Positions 15,969 through 24,946 are shown, counted from the stretch's first letter. The stretch is DNA of 64,000 nt from Halosolutus gelatinilyticus (GCF_023028105.1 NZ_CP095491.1:2604001-2668000); one strand, 5' to 3'. Made by a program: numbers and translations. The notes: generated by a model not told the origin, from the letters alone.

Positions 15969-17305
15969 AGGTGACGACGTTCGAGGACGGTATCGGGTTC
16001 CGGATACTCGCCGTCGTGGCGGTGACAGTAGCTTTGCCGACCGCTTTCGGACACGTCGTGGTACGACGGTGACGTGCTCTCACAGACGCTTCCGAATTCC
16101 TCGGCCAACACCTCGAGCGCCTTCTCTTCCTCGTAATCGCTGGCGTACCCCTCGATTTCGTCCAGGACGGACTGGACGTGCGACGGCACGTCCACGTCGC
16201 CGAACAGCTCGTCATAGGTTTCTTCGACCGTCGCGAAGCGCGTCTTCTTCCCCATTTTCGTCCGGATGCGCTCCCGAACCGAGCGATCTGCCCGTTCCCG
16301 CTCGCGGAGCACCTCCCGGAGGGTGTTTAACCGGGCCCAGAGCTCGTCGTCAAGGCCCTGGTACTTCTGGGGACGGATTCGCGCCGGACAGCGCGTGCTA
16401 AACGGACAGCCCGACGGCGGATACCGCGGATTCGGGGGCGTTCCGTGGAGCGTGATTCGGTCTCGGTCGCTCGTCGGGTCCGGGTCGGGAATCGCTGACA
16501 GTAGCGCGTGCGTGTACGGGTTCGCCGGGTCAGTGAACAGCTCTTCGGTCGGACCGACCTCCATAATGTGGCCGAGATACATCACCGCAACCCGGTCGCA
16601 GATGTGGCGGACGACGGACAGGTCGTGGGCGATGAAGAGGTAGGTGAGCCCGAATTCCGCCTGAAGGTCCTCTAAGAGATTGATGATTTCGGCCTGTACG
16701 GAGACGTCAAGCGCCGACACCGGCTCGTCAAGCACGATGAAATCCGGCTCGAGCGCCAGCGTGCGGGCGATGCCGATCCGCTGGCGCTGCCCCCCGGAGA
16801 ATTGGTGGGGATACCGGTAGTAGTGTTCGCGCTGCAGTCCGACGGTGTCGAGCAGTTCACGGACCCGTTTGCGGCGCTCCCGAGGGGTCTTCCACTCCTG
16901 TGCGTCGAGCGGTTCGCGGATAATCTCCCCGATGGTCATCCGATCGTTGAGGCTCGAATCAGGATCCTGGAACACCATCTGTGCGTTTCGTCGCCACTCG
17001 TAGAGGTCGTCGCCCGAAAGTTCCGTGATGTCGGCGCCATCGAACTGAACTTCCCCGCCGGTGGCCTCCTCCAGATGGAGGAGCGTCCGGCCCAGCGTCG
17101 TCTTCCCGCAGCCGGATTCCCCGACCAGTCCGAGCGTCTCCCCGCGGTAAATGTCGAAGGAAACGCCGTCGACCGCCTTGACCGGCGTTTCACCGAACAG
17201 TCCGTTGCCGCCATAGTAGGTCTTGAGGTCGCGGACTTCGACCATCACCTCTCCGGTCTCGTCGGGCGTCGTCTCGACGTCGGACGAAATGGCGTCCTGA
17301 CTCAT
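15965..17305 (-). CDS. ABC importer ATPase, OppF type, with insertion in C-terminal domain
   Basis: A 446-residue ATPase. Walker A is GESGCGKT (62-69), the Q-loop MVFQDPDSS, the signature [15 protein letters not shown], Walker [12 protein letters not shown] and the H-loop FIAHD. As in the first operon's DppF, the C-terminal cysteine domain ([14 protein letters not shown]) is interrupted by about 95 charged helical residues (including [20 protein letters not shown]) before the second cysteine pair (GSVCEST and SYCHRHD). It overlaps OppD upstream and the small membrane protein downstream by ATGA. Confidence 0.93.
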   Translation of the reverse strand: MSQDAISSDVETTPDETGEVMVEVRDLKTYYGGNGLFGETPVKAVDGVSFDIYRGETLGLVGESGCGKTTLGRTLLHLEEATGGEVQFDGADITELSGDDLYEWRRNAQMVFQDPDSSLNDRMTIGEIIREPLDAQEWKTPRERRKRVRELLDTVGLQREHYYRYPHQFSGGQRQRIGIARTLALEPDFIVLDEPVSALDVSVQAEIINLLEDLQAEFGLTYLFIAHDLSVVRHICDRVAVMYLGHIMEVGPTEELFTDPANPYTHALLSAIPDPDPTSDRDRITLHGTPPNPRYPPSGCPFSTRCPARIRPQKYQGLDDELWARLNTLREVLRERERADRSVRERIRTKMGKKTRFATVEETYDELFGDVDVPSHVQSVLDEIEGYASDYEEEKALEVLAEEFGSVCESTSPSYHDVSESGRQSYCHRHDGEYPEPDTVLERRHL

Positions 17306-18654
17306 CGCTCGGCACCTCCACTACGATCGTCCGCACGGTTTTCGTGTAACTCGACTGCGTTTTCCATCGGCAGGTTCTCCGGATAGAGTAGACAGGCCGC
17401 GGTGTGATCCTCGTCCGCCCCGTCGACGGACATCGAGACGGGATGGACCGCCTCGCAGGCGTCGAAGGCCTTCGGACACCGCGGGGCGAACCGACAGTAA
17501 GTCGCGGGCTCGTTCGGCGTCGGCACGCTGCCTTCTATCGTCTCCAGGCGCTCGCCGGACTGGCGCCCTGGAATCGACCGGAGCAGCCCCCGTGTGTACG
17601 GGTGTTTGGGGTTTGCGAACAGTTCCTCGACATTGGCCGTTTCGACGACTTCACCCGCGTACATGACGTTTACTCTGTCCGAAATCTCTGCGATGACGCC
17701 CATATCGTGGGTGATAAACATGATCGCAAGATCGCGCTCCCGCTGCAACTCCGCCAGCAGGTCCAGAATCTGTGCCTGAATGGTCGCGTCCAGCGCCGTC
17801 GTCGGCTCGTCGCAGATCAACACCTCGGGGTCGCAGGCCAGCGCCATCGCGATGACGGCCCGCTGGCGCATCCCACCGGAGAACTGGTGGGGGTACTCGC
17901 TCACGCGTCGACGAGCGTCGGGGATTCCGACGGCCTCGAGCAAGTTCGCCGCTTCCCGGGTTGCCTCTTCGCCTTTCAACCCCTGGTGCAGTTGGAGTGC
18001 TTCCTTGATCTGGTTCCCGACGGTGTATACGGGGTTGAGACTCGTCATCGGGTCCTGGAACACCATTGCGATTCGTCTGCCTCGCATGAGTCGCTGGGGT
18101 TCACCGCTGAGCCGAGCCATCTCGACGAATCCGCTGGCGATATCCTTGGGGGAGTCAGGGCTTCCCTCGGTGACGAACACGCAGTCGCCCTCGTCGACGA
18201 GCCCGAGTTTCTCGCCGTAGCCGCCCACGATGAAGTCGTCGAGCGTTGCCTCCCGTTTGTCGTCGTATCCGAACGCACTCGGCGTCGCGTCGACCTTGTC
18301 GAACAACTGCACCGGGTCGTACTGCTCCCCGAGCGCACCCAGATCGACGGTGCGACCAGGGAACTGCTCGGCGAAGTCTCGGACCGTCTCGATGTGGTGG
18401 AACCGGATGCTGCTTCCGTCGAGCACCCGACCGGGCGATTCGACGAGCCCCATCAGCGATCGAGCGGTGACGCTTTTCCCGGACCCGCTCTCGCCGACGA
18501 TGCCGACCGTCTCGCCGGGGACAATGTCGAAGGAGACGCCGTCGACCGCCCGAACCGTCTCCCGATCGGTGAAGAACGCGGTCCGGAGGTTCCGGACCTC
18601 GATGATCGGCTCGCTCCGGTTGGTCGTGGATTCGACCGTCGATTCGACGGCCAT
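17302..18654 (-). CDS. ABC importer ATPase, OppD type, with ~90-residue insertion
   Basis: A 450-residue ATPase. Walker A is GESGSGKS (54-61), but the Q-loop glutamine ([10 protein letters not shown]200) lies 140 residues after the Walker lysine instead of the usual ~45-50. The inserted piece (about residues 90-185: [20 protein letters not shown]-like charged stretch, [20 protein letters not shown]) is acidic. The signature [15 protein letters not shown], Walker [13 protein letters not shown]-loop FITHD and the C-terminal cysteines ([20 protein letters not shown]) are intact, so it should be an active motor subunit. It shares one base with the OppC stop and overlaps OppF by ATGA. Confidence 0.93.
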   Translation of the reverse strand: MAVESTVESTTNRSEPIIEVRNLRTAFFTDRETVRAVDGVSFDIVPGETVGIVGESGSGKSVTARSLMGLVESPGRVLDGSSIRFHHIETVRDFAEQFPGRTVDLGALGEQYDPVQLFDKVDATPSAFGYDDKREATLDDFIVGGYGEKLGLVDEGDCVFVTEGSPDSPKDIASGFVEMARLSGEPQRLMRGRRIAMVFQDPMTSLNPVYTVGNQIKEALQLHQGLKGEEATREAANLLEAVGIPDARRRVSEYPHQFSGGMRQRAVIAMALACDPEVLICDEPTTALDATIQAQILDLLAELQRERDLAIMFITHDMGVIAEISDRVNVMYAGEVVETANVEELFANPKHPYTRGLLRSIPGRQSGERLETIEGSVPTPNEPATYCRFAPRCPKAFDACEAVHPVSMSVDGADEDHTAACLLYPENLPMENAVELHENRADDRSGGAER

Positions 18655-20390
18655 TATCCACCACCTCCGGCGCCGGCACCTTCGTTACCGATGTCCGCTT
18701 CCGGATCGACGGCGTCTCTGACGGCGTCTCCGAGGGCGTTGAACGCGAGGACGACCAGCGCGATCAGTATCCCGGAGATCGTCGAAACGTGCCACGACGA
18801 CGTCGGAATGAACGGCCGGCCGTCGCTGATGAGTCTGCCCCACTCCGGCGTCGGGGACTGGATGCCGAGCCCGAGGAACGACAGCGCAGCAACGCTGATG
18901 ATGACGCCACCGATCAGCAACGATGCGTAGATGATGATGTAGCTTGCGATATATGGAGCCATGTGTTTGCGCATGATGTTGTTCGGCGTCTGGCCGTAGC
19001 TCTTCGCCGCGTCGACCCACTCCTCTTCCGAGACCTGTAACGAGGGGCCGCGGATCGCCCGCCACATCGCCGGCCAGTAAGCCAATGCGAGGACGAGCGA
19101 CAGTAATAGTCCACCGTCCATCGGTTCTCGGAGCGGGTGGTTCTGGAAGACCACGAGGATCATCAACACCAGGACGAGAACGGGGATCGAGATGATGGTG
19201 TCGCTCACCACGATGGTCACGATGTCGAGTGCTCCCTTGTAGTAGGCGGTCATCAGTGACAACCCGACGGCGATGAGCCCACCCAGCGCCACCGACGAAA
19301 GCGAGATAACCAGCGACGTTCGGGCACCGAACGCGAGATGGGTGAGCATGTCCTGCCCGTCCGGTGTCGTCCCCAGCGGCGCGAACCGATCGTAATCGTC
19401 GTATTCCCAGAGTCCGACGGTGTTCTGACCGTTGGAGCGGCTGTCGAGGTTGGCGGTCCCGTGGAGGATCTGGTCGACCTCGCCCTCGTCGTTGAGGTAC
19501 GAGAACTCGTGGTTGTACGGCTCGTAGATGTTGTGTTCGGCCGGAACCGGACTGATCGCGGGAGCGAACACTCCGAGCGTGACGAATCCGATGACGATGA
19601 TCAGCCCGAAGATGCCCCAGGTGTGGTTTCGGAACCGACGAATCGTATCGTCCCGAGGCGTCCAGTCGGCTTCCCGGTAGTGCTCCCGATAGACGTTAAA
19701 GCCCTTCCACACCCACACGAGACAGGTGATCATGTACACCCACACGAGCGCGAACCTGATCGCCCATGCGTACTTGGGGGAGAGCCCGAGGAACGTCCCC
19801 TCCCACCCACCTTCGGGCGTTCTGTGACCCATGTTGGGAATCGTTTCACGGCTGGTGAGCGTCGGGAGCGACGACAGCGAGTCGAGCACACTGCCCCACA
19901 GGCTGACCTCTGCTTTGACGAGGCCCCCAATCGGCGTGAACGCCATCAGAACCGCGATGACGGCGAGAATCGCAGTCAGCACGAGTCGTTCGAGCCACGC
20001 CTTGGACTTGGGACTCCTGTCGACGTCCACGAAGTCGTCGATTCTCCAGGGCAGGTAGCTCTGGAGTACGATCGCCGCGATGAACAGGATACTGAGCGAT
20101 ACCACGTCGGAGACGACGGCGCCGATGACGGTTCCGAGAGCGTCGCCGACGTTGCCTCCGATCCAGCCCGGGATGGATGCGATACCCTCGAGCACGAATC
20201 GGCCGGCCTTGCCGAGCGCGAGCAGTCCGCCAAGTACCCTGCCGAACTCCAGTACGAACAGGACGGCGGCGCCGGCCAGCCAGAGCAGCGCCGGTCGCGG
20301 GTTGCGTTCGATGCGGTCCCGCAGCGTCCGTACCTCTGCGTCCGCACTCGCCGATTCAGCGGTCGTTTCGTTGGAGAGTGTGTTAGTCAT
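18654..20390 (-). CDS. ABC importer permease, OppC type, with ~245-residue N-terminal extension
   Basis: A 578-residue membrane protein, roughly twice the usual OppC length. Residues 1-245 are extra and contain about four to five membrane spans (near 35-50, 60-75, 92-110, 135-152 and 208-228). The regular OppC part then starts at RRFRNHTWGIFGLIIVIGFVTLGVFAPAISPVP. The canonical PLGTTPDGQDMLTHLAFGARTSL segment and the EAA loop (EEEWVDAAKSYGQTPNNIMRKHM) are present, ending GDAVRDAVDPEADIG and a glycine-rich tail. It overlaps OppB by ATGA. The extension's function is unknown. Confidence 0.92.
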   Translation of the reverse strand: MTNTLSNETTAESASADAEVRTLRDRIERNPRPALLWLAGAAVLFVLEFGRVLGGLLALGKAGRFVLEGIASIPGWIGGNVGDALGTVIGAVVSDVVSLSILFIAAIVLQSYLPWRIDDFVDVDRSPKSKAWLERLVLTAILAVIAVLMAFTPIGGLVKAEVSLWGSVLDSLSSLPTLTSRETIPNMGHRTPEGGWEGTFLGLSPKYAWAIRFALVWVYMITCLVWVWKGFNVYREHYREADWTPRDDTIRRFRNHTWGIFGLIIVIGFVTLGVFAPAISPVPAEHNIYEPYNHEFSYLNDEGEVDQILHGTANLDSRSNGQNTVGLWEYDDYDRFAPLGTTPDGQDMLTHLAFGARTSLVISLSSVALGGLIAVGLSLMTAYYKGALDIVTIVVSDTIISIPVLVLVLMILVVFQNHPLREPMDGGLLLSLVLALAYWPAMWRAIRGPSLQVSEEEWVDAAKSYGQTPNNIMRKHMAPYIASYIIIYASLLIGGVIISVAALSFLGLGIQSPTPEWGRLISDGRPFIPTSSWHVSTISGILIALVVLAFNALGDAVRDAVDPEADIGNEGAGAGGGG

Positions 20391-21439
20391 CTGTCGTATC
20401 CTACCCGTGGATCGATGATCGTGTACAGGAAGTCCTGTAGAAGGTTCAGGGAGATTATCAGTAGCGTGAACATGAACAAGAGCGCGCCTGCGAGCGGAAT
20501 ATCAGCGGCTACGAGCGCTCGGAAGTAAAGCGAGCCCAGCCCGTTGATGTTGAAGATGTACTCGATGATGACCGACCCGCCGATCAGGATGAACGCCTCG
20601 TTCGTGATGACGGGAACCAGGGGGATGAGTGCGTTCCGGAAGATATGCTTCCAGACGATCGCGCGGCTTTTGAGCCCCTTGGCCTTCGCCGTCTCGACGT
20701 AGTTCGAGTTGACCGTCTCCAGCACCGCCGTCCGACCGATGCGCATCTCGGTCGCCATCGACGCGGAGCCGAGGATGAGCGACGCCGGCAGTATCAACTT
20801 GAAGTCGGTCAGGAACGCCATCCAGTCCATAGCAGTTGGAAGCGGAACTCCGAACACGTTCGTGAGCGTGAGAAAGTCGAGCCCGGGCGTCCCGGTGATA
20901 CCACTGATGTCAGGACCGAGCGCGTACCAGTCGAAGCCCAGCACTCCGCCGCCTTTGGTCTTTCTGAGGAAGGCGAGCGCCATGACTGCCAGCCAGAAGT
21001 TCGGCATCGACAGCCAGAGGATGCTGCTCACCGAAGCGACGTAATCGCTCTTCGAGTTCGGATTAAGCCCGGCGTAGAACCCCAACGGAATGCCGATGAA
21101 CAGCGGAAGGAGGATCGCCCAGAACCCGAGCCAGATCGTCGTCGGCGCAACCTGGGCGACGATGTCCGTGATGGGCCGGTTCGCCTGGACGACCCACGAC
21201 TCCCCGGAGAACGTAAGGAGGTCCCGCATGAAATCGAGATACTGTTTCCAGAGCGGATCGTTGAGCCCCATTTGTTCTCGTAGCCGGGTGACGTCGGCGC
21301 CGCTCGCCTGTTCCCCGAGCCGCGCGGAGACCGGGTCCAGCGGCCCCAGCCGAAGCATCAGAAAGAGGAACGTAATCGCCGAAAACAGGACCGGGATCGA
21401 GAGCGCGATCCGCTTCACGAGATAGCCCCATCGGCTCAC
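20387..21439 (-). CDS. ABC importer permease, OppB type
   Basis: A 350-residue BPD_transp_1 permease. The start MSRWGYLVKRIALSIPVLFSAITFLFLMLRLGPLDP is typical of OppB. The EAA loop reads YVETAKAKGLKSRAIVWKHIFRNALIP, and the protein ends DFLYTIIDPRVGYDR. About six spans. It begins 151 bases downstream of the binding-protein gene, a larger gap than elsewhere in the operon; this gap is AT-rich in part and contains a small inverted repeat (GATTTTCAAATC near 21540), so partial termination or a second promoter is possible. Confidence 0.93.
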   Translation of the reverse strand: MSRWGYLVKRIALSIPVLFSAITFLFLMLRLGPLDPVSARLGEQASGADVTRLREQMGLNDPLWKQYLDFMRDLLTFSGESWVVQANRPITDIVAQVAPTTIWLGFWAILLPLFIGIPLGFYAGLNPNSKSDYVASVSSILWLSMPNFWLAVMALAFLRKTKGGGVLGFDWYALGPDISGITGTPGLDFLTLTNVFGVPLPTAMDWMAFLTDFKLILPASLILGSASMATEMRIGRTAVLETVNSNYVETAKAKGLKSRAIVWKHIFRNALIPLVPVITNEAFILIGGSVIIEYIFNINGLGSLYFRALVAADIPLAGALLFMFTLLIISLNLLQDFLYTIIDPRVGYDR

Positions 21440-21590
21440 GCCACATCACCCGCAGGTAGACTTCGCCGTAACGGGCCGCAAACGCGTCCCCCAATCCTGG
21501 CGTTCATCCGTACGTCTGATTCCCTCGTCGTGTGCATAGTGATTTTCAAATCGCGGGTTTACAGCAAATAATTCAGCGGAGTGTCTGGCG

Positions 21591-23426
21591 TTACTCGTCG
21601 TTCTCCGACAGTTCGACGTGCCAGTCGAGGTAGTAGCCGTTGTTATCTCCCGGCATGCCGGAGGTGTCGGTGTTCTTCGGCTCGAAGCCGAAGTGCCCGT
21701 AGGCGACGCTCTCCCAGCTCCAGCCCCAGCCGAGGGAGTACATCTCGAGGTCGCCGTCGTAGCCGCGCTGTTGGAGCGTCGCGAACTGCGCCTGGTCGAG
21801 TTCGATCTCGACGCCGTTACCCGAGAGCTTGTCGCGCAGCAGGCCGGCGGCTTCCTGATAAACCACGCTCTCATAGGTCGTACAGGTCAGTTCGTACGGG
21901 TCGTCCGAGGTGTAGCCGGCCTCTTCGAGCACCTGTTTGGCGCCCTCGATGTCGGTCTCGTTGGCGCTGTAGGGGTATTCCTCGACGAACTTCTCGTAGC
22001 CGTCCTGGCCGGTGGGCCAGATGCCCGGCGGCGTGAAGCTGTACGCCGGGACGCCGCGTCCCGCGAAGACTTGGTTTACGATCTCCTCCTGATCGGTCAC
22101 GTACGCGATCGCCTGCCGGACCGGTTTGGGGACGTTTCGCGCGTTGAAGCCGAAGTAGCGGGTAACCAGCTCGGGAAGGCCGAGGTAGTTCACCGTCTCG
22201 CCGTTCTCCAGTTCGCCGTAGGTACCCGACTCTCGACCCATGTCGTCGGTCTCGGCGTCGATCTTGTTCGGGTCGTAGTACTGGGTCGGGATGGGGAAGA
22301 TATCGGCGTTCTTCTCCATCGCGTAGGTGTACCGCGCCTCGTCGTCCTCGACGATTTCGAAGTGGACCGACTCGACAGATGCGGTGTCGCGGTGGTAGTC
22401 GTCGAACCGCGTCAGCCGCAGTTCCTCGTCGATGGCGAACTCGTCGAGCTCGAAGGGACCGGTGCCGGCCGACATCGACGTCCGGAACTCCTGGCGGCCG
22501 ACCTCGCCGTCGTATCCCTCGATGTCGCCGACGAGACCCTCCGGAATGACCGAGAACGCGGTGTAGGTCAGCACGTCCATCACCGCGGGGTTCGGGTCTC
22601 GAACCTCCATCTCGAGCGTGTAGTCGTCGATCACTTCCAGCGCGGCCGAGTCTGGGACGGGGTTCCCTTCGTCGTCCTCCTCGTGGACGATCCCGACGCC
22701 GTCGGGGCTGTCGAGCATGAAGTTCGCGCGGACGCTGTTTTCCGATTCGATGACGCGGCGCCACGAGTACTTGACGTCGTGGGCCGTCATCTCTCCACCA
22801 GTGTGGAACGGCACGCCCTCCTTGAGGTGGAACGTGTAGGTCAGGTTGTCATCGGACAGTTCGAAATCATCGAGCAGCTGATTCTGGATCTCGGGGACGC
22901 CGTTGGGATACTCAACCAAGCGTTCGTACACTTGGGTGATGATGGTCGACGACGCCTCGTCGTCGGACTCGACGGGGTCGATGTGGTTGTGCGTGCTGTT
23001 GATCCGGTTCAGTTCGGTTTCACCCTCCAATTCGACCGTGTGGAGTTGCTGGTGCGCCTGGCCGAGGGGGCCGATTTTGGGGACGTCAACGTAGTCGTAC
23101 CAGAAGCGCTCGGAGAAGTCATGCAGGAAATTCAGCATGATCATGTCGTCTCGGACCGCTTCCTCGATCTCTACGTAGGCCTCGTTGCGCAGGTCCTGTG
23201 CGTCCGGTCCAGGGTTGCTCTGGATACGTTCCCAGGCCGCTTGCGCCTTGTCGGCGTAACTCTCTCCGTCGGTCCCATCCCCGCCGTCGCCGCCGTCGTC
23301 TTCGTCGCCGTCATCGCTGAGGAGGGCCGAACAGCCGGCCAGACTGACTGACGCGGTCCCACCGAGGGCCGCAAGCATTCGTCTGCGTGACTGTTTCACA
23401 CCCTTCCGATCGGAACTATCGGACAT
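21591..23426 (-). CDS. peptide-type ABC importer solute-binding lipoprotein, circularly permuted (second type)
   Basis: A 611-residue exported lipoprotein. Twin-arginine signal (QSRRRMLAALGG), lipobox SLAGC with C32, then an Asp/Gly linker. Residues about 57-135 match what is normally the extreme C-terminus of SBP_bac_5 proteins (YADKAQAAWERI, the DLRNEAYVEIEEAVRDDMIMLNF helix-strand, FWYDYVDVPKIGPLG). From about 136 the usual order begins (TELNRINSTHNHIDPVE, LTYTFHLKEGVPFHTGGEMTAHDVKYSW, GTGPFELDEF, VRQAIAYVTDQEEIVNQV, EGAKQVLEEAGY) and stops just where the moved piece would normally follow (EMYSLGWGW, NNGYYLDW). The start at 23426 is set by a promoter 25-32 bases upstream. Ligand unknown. 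Confidence 0.88.
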   Translation of the reverse strand: MSDSSDRKGVKQSRRRMLAALGGTASVSLAGCSALLSDDGDEDDGGDGGDGTDGESYADKAQAAWERIQSNPGPDAQDLRNEAYVEIEEAVRDDMIMLNFLHDFSERFWYDYVDVPKIGPLGQAHQQLHTVELEGETELNRINSTHNHIDPVESDDEASSTIITQVYERLVEYPNGVPEIQNQLLDDFELSDDNLTYTFHLKEGVPFHTGGEMTAHDVKYSWRRVIESENSVRANFMLDSPDGVGIVHEEDDEGNPVPDSAALEVIDDYTLEMEVRDPNPAVMDVLTYTAFSVIPEGLVGDIEGYDGEVGRQEFRTSMSAGTGPFELDEFAIDEELRLTRFDDYHRDTASVESVHFEIVEDDEARYTYAMEKNADIFPIPTQYYDPNKIDAETDDMGRESGTYGELENGETVNYLGLPELVTRYFGFNARNVPKPVRQAIAYVTDQEEIVNQVFAGRGVPAYSFTPPGIWPTGQDGYEKFVEEYPYSANETDIEGAKQVLEEAGYTSDDPYELTCTTYESVVYQEAAGLLRDKLSGNGVEIELDQAQFATLQQRGYDGDLEMYSLGWGWSWESVAYGHFGFEPKNTDTSGMPGDNNGYYLDWHVELSENDE

Positions 23427-23737
23427 AGCCGTGGAGTAATCATACATAATCCATAAACTTTCCGGAGGGAGTTCGTTCCAATCCCAGTGACTATTTATCC
23501 CTATTCGAGTGGTTTTCTACGAAATTAACCTATCTGGCCGTTCATTAAAAAATAGACCCCGTCCGCGTTAAAATGGGTAATATTTGCGCGCATCTCTTTA
23601 AAACCAGGATAACGTTGATTGTTTATGCGAGCATCGTCGCTCGTATTAATGGGATAAAGTTGTCACAATACCCCGCTGTACCGATCGTAACGCGCCGTTA
23701 CTTCGCACGACGGTCCGTCGTCCGTCGGAAGGTGCAG
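23427..23737. other. 311-bp AT-rich intergenic region
   Basis: This stretch is much more AT-rich than its surroundings (runs such as TTCATTAAAAAATAG and ATCTCTTTAAAACC). It holds the promoter of the second ABC operon near 23451-23458 and must contain the 3' end of the phosphoribosyltransferase transcript. No gene was recognised; the plus-strand open frame at 23573 has no recognisable domain. Confidence 0.5.
23451..23458 (-). promoter_or_regulatory. TATA-like promoter of the second ABC importer operon
   Basis: The minus strand reads GTTTATGG 25-32 bases before the ATG at 23426, giving a leaderless transcript. A second candidate, GGATAAATAG at 23491-23500, would give a ~40-base leader. Confidence 0.45.
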
Positions 23738-24307
23738 TTACTCGTCGCCGTGTTCGTCGACCACGACGACTTCGCCGTCGACGACGTCGACGTTGATCAG
23801 CGTCTTGACCTCGTACCCTGCGTCGTCGACCTTGTTCTCACCGCCGACCTTCTTGATGACGGCGACGGTGTCGATGACATCGGCGCCGATTTCGTCGAGC
23901 GCCTCGAGCACCGACGCGAGCGTTCCGCCGGTCGAGAGCACGTCGTCCAGGACGAGCACCCGCTCCCCCTCGCGGACGTCGTTGATGTACATCTCGTTCT
24001 CGGAGTAGCCGGTCTGCTGGGAGATCGCGACTTCGTCCTCGAGACCGTACTGGCGCTTTCGGATGACGGTCAAGGGGAGGTCGGTCATCAGCGAGACCGC
24101 CGTCGAGATGTGAATGCCCATCGCCGCCGGCGTGACGATCCGATCGACGTTCTCGAGTTCGGCCTTGCGGATGATTCGAATGACGATCTCGCGCAACAGC
24201 GTGGGATCGAGCTTGGGGACGCCGTCGCTGATCGGGTGGACGAAGTAGTGATACCCGTTTTTCTCGATGATCGGGGCCTCGAGAAGCGATCGCTTTAACT
24301 GATCCAT
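23738..24307 (-). CDS. hpt: HGPRTase-like purine phosphoribosyltransferase
   Basis: A 189-residue type I phosphoribosyltransferase of the archaeal Hpt group. It starts [31 protein letters not shown]; the PRPP-binding loop is [14 protein letters not shown], with [13 protein letters not shown] and [12 protein letters not shown] as further conserved segments. It should convert a purine base plus PRPP to the nucleotide (salvage); the exact base, guanine/hypoxanthine or adenine, cannot be told from the sequence. The start at 24307 is preferred because homologs begin MDQL and a TATA-like element lies 24-30 bases upstream. Confidence 0.9.
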   Translation of the reverse strand: MDQLKRSLLEAPIIEKNGYHYFVHPISDGVPKLDPTLLREIVIRIIRKAELENVDRIVTPAAMGIHISTAVSLMTDLPLTVIRKRQYGLEDEVAISQQTGYSENEMYINDVREGERVLVLDDVLSTGGTLASVLEALDEIGADVIDTVAVIKKVGGENKVDDAGYEVKTLINVDVVDGEVVVVDEHGDE

Positions 24308-24330
24308 GCCGTGGCTCGGTCGGTATCGGA

Positions 24331-24337
24331 GTAAAAG
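24331..24337 (-). promoter_or_regulatory. TATA-like element of hpt
   Basis: The minus strand reads CTTTTAC within ACTTTTACTCC, 24-30 bases ahead of the hpt ATG, consistent with a leaderless transcript. Confidence 0.4.
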
Positions 24338-24364
24338 TTGACGATACGTTCGCACCGTGGCACG

Positions 24365-24946
24365 CTAGTCGTCGGCCCCATAGCTGAGTTCGGGCGGCTG
24401 TTCGCCGCGGCCGACGCGCATATTTCGCTCGTGATAGATGTGCGCGATCGCGGTGAGGGTAACCGTCGCGGCGATGATCCCGGCCCACGTCAGGTCCGAG
24501 AGCACCGTGAGGGGGTAGATCCCGAGCCACAGCGCGGCGACCAGCGAACAGCTGATCGCGCCGAGCGAGAGGTATAACTCCCGCCAGGCGAACTCCCTGC
24601 CGGGAACGATCTCCAGGTAGATGCTGATGTCCCGCGTCCGATCGGTCGGTTCGATGATCCCGTTGTCGGAGTCGAACGTGAGGATTCCCACCTCGTCCAT
24701 CTTGGGGAGGTGGGTCTGCTGGAGAGTGGTGTAGACGCGCTTTCGCTGTTCGGCGGTGACGCCGTCGAGCGTGGTCTCGTACTCCCAGGCGGCGATCTGC
24801 TGGGCCAGATCGCCGAGTTCGACCGGACGGCCGTCCTGTTTCAGGAACTGGAGGACGTAGCGCCGTCGCTGGTTCCGAAGAACTTCGAAGACGTCGCCTT
24901 TCGAGAGCGGCTCGTCGAGGTCGTTGCGTTGTTGCTGTGCCACCAT
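24365..24946 (-). CDS. membrane-anchored winged-helix protein (DUF7344-like)
   Basis: A 193-residue protein. Residues about 12-90 are a winged-helix domain typical of haloarchaeal one-component regulators (SKGDVFEVLRNQRRRYVLQFL, LAQQIAAWEYETTLDGVTAEQRKRVYTTLQQTHLPKMDEVGIL). The C-terminal half has two membrane spans (about 122-142 and 148-168), so DNA binding would take place at the membrane. The family name is recalled with moderate certainty. It reads in the same direction as hpt, 57 bases upstream of it; a role in purine salvage is not implied by anything else. Confidence 0.8.
   Translation of the reverse strand: MVAQQQRNDLDEPLSKGDVFEVLRNQRRRYVLQFLKQDGRPVELGDLAQQIAAWEYETTLDGVTAEQRKRVYTTLQQTHLPKMDEVGILTFDSDNGIIEPTDRTRDISIYLEIVPGREFAWRELYLSLGAISCSLVAALWLGIYPLTVLSDLTWAGIIAATVTLTAIAHIYHERNMRVGRGEQPPELSYGADD

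Noticed and set aside
7305-23450. Genomic island integrated at the initiator tRNA
   Set aside because: The two ABC operons follow a tRNA and have lower CGATCG density, but there is no integrase, no direct repeat of the tRNA end was found, and the two operons differ in composition, so one island is not supported.
23573-24298. 241-codon plus-strand frame overlapping hpt
   Set aside because: Most of it is antisense to the phosphoribosyltransferase; the AT-rich N-terminal part alone gives no domain.
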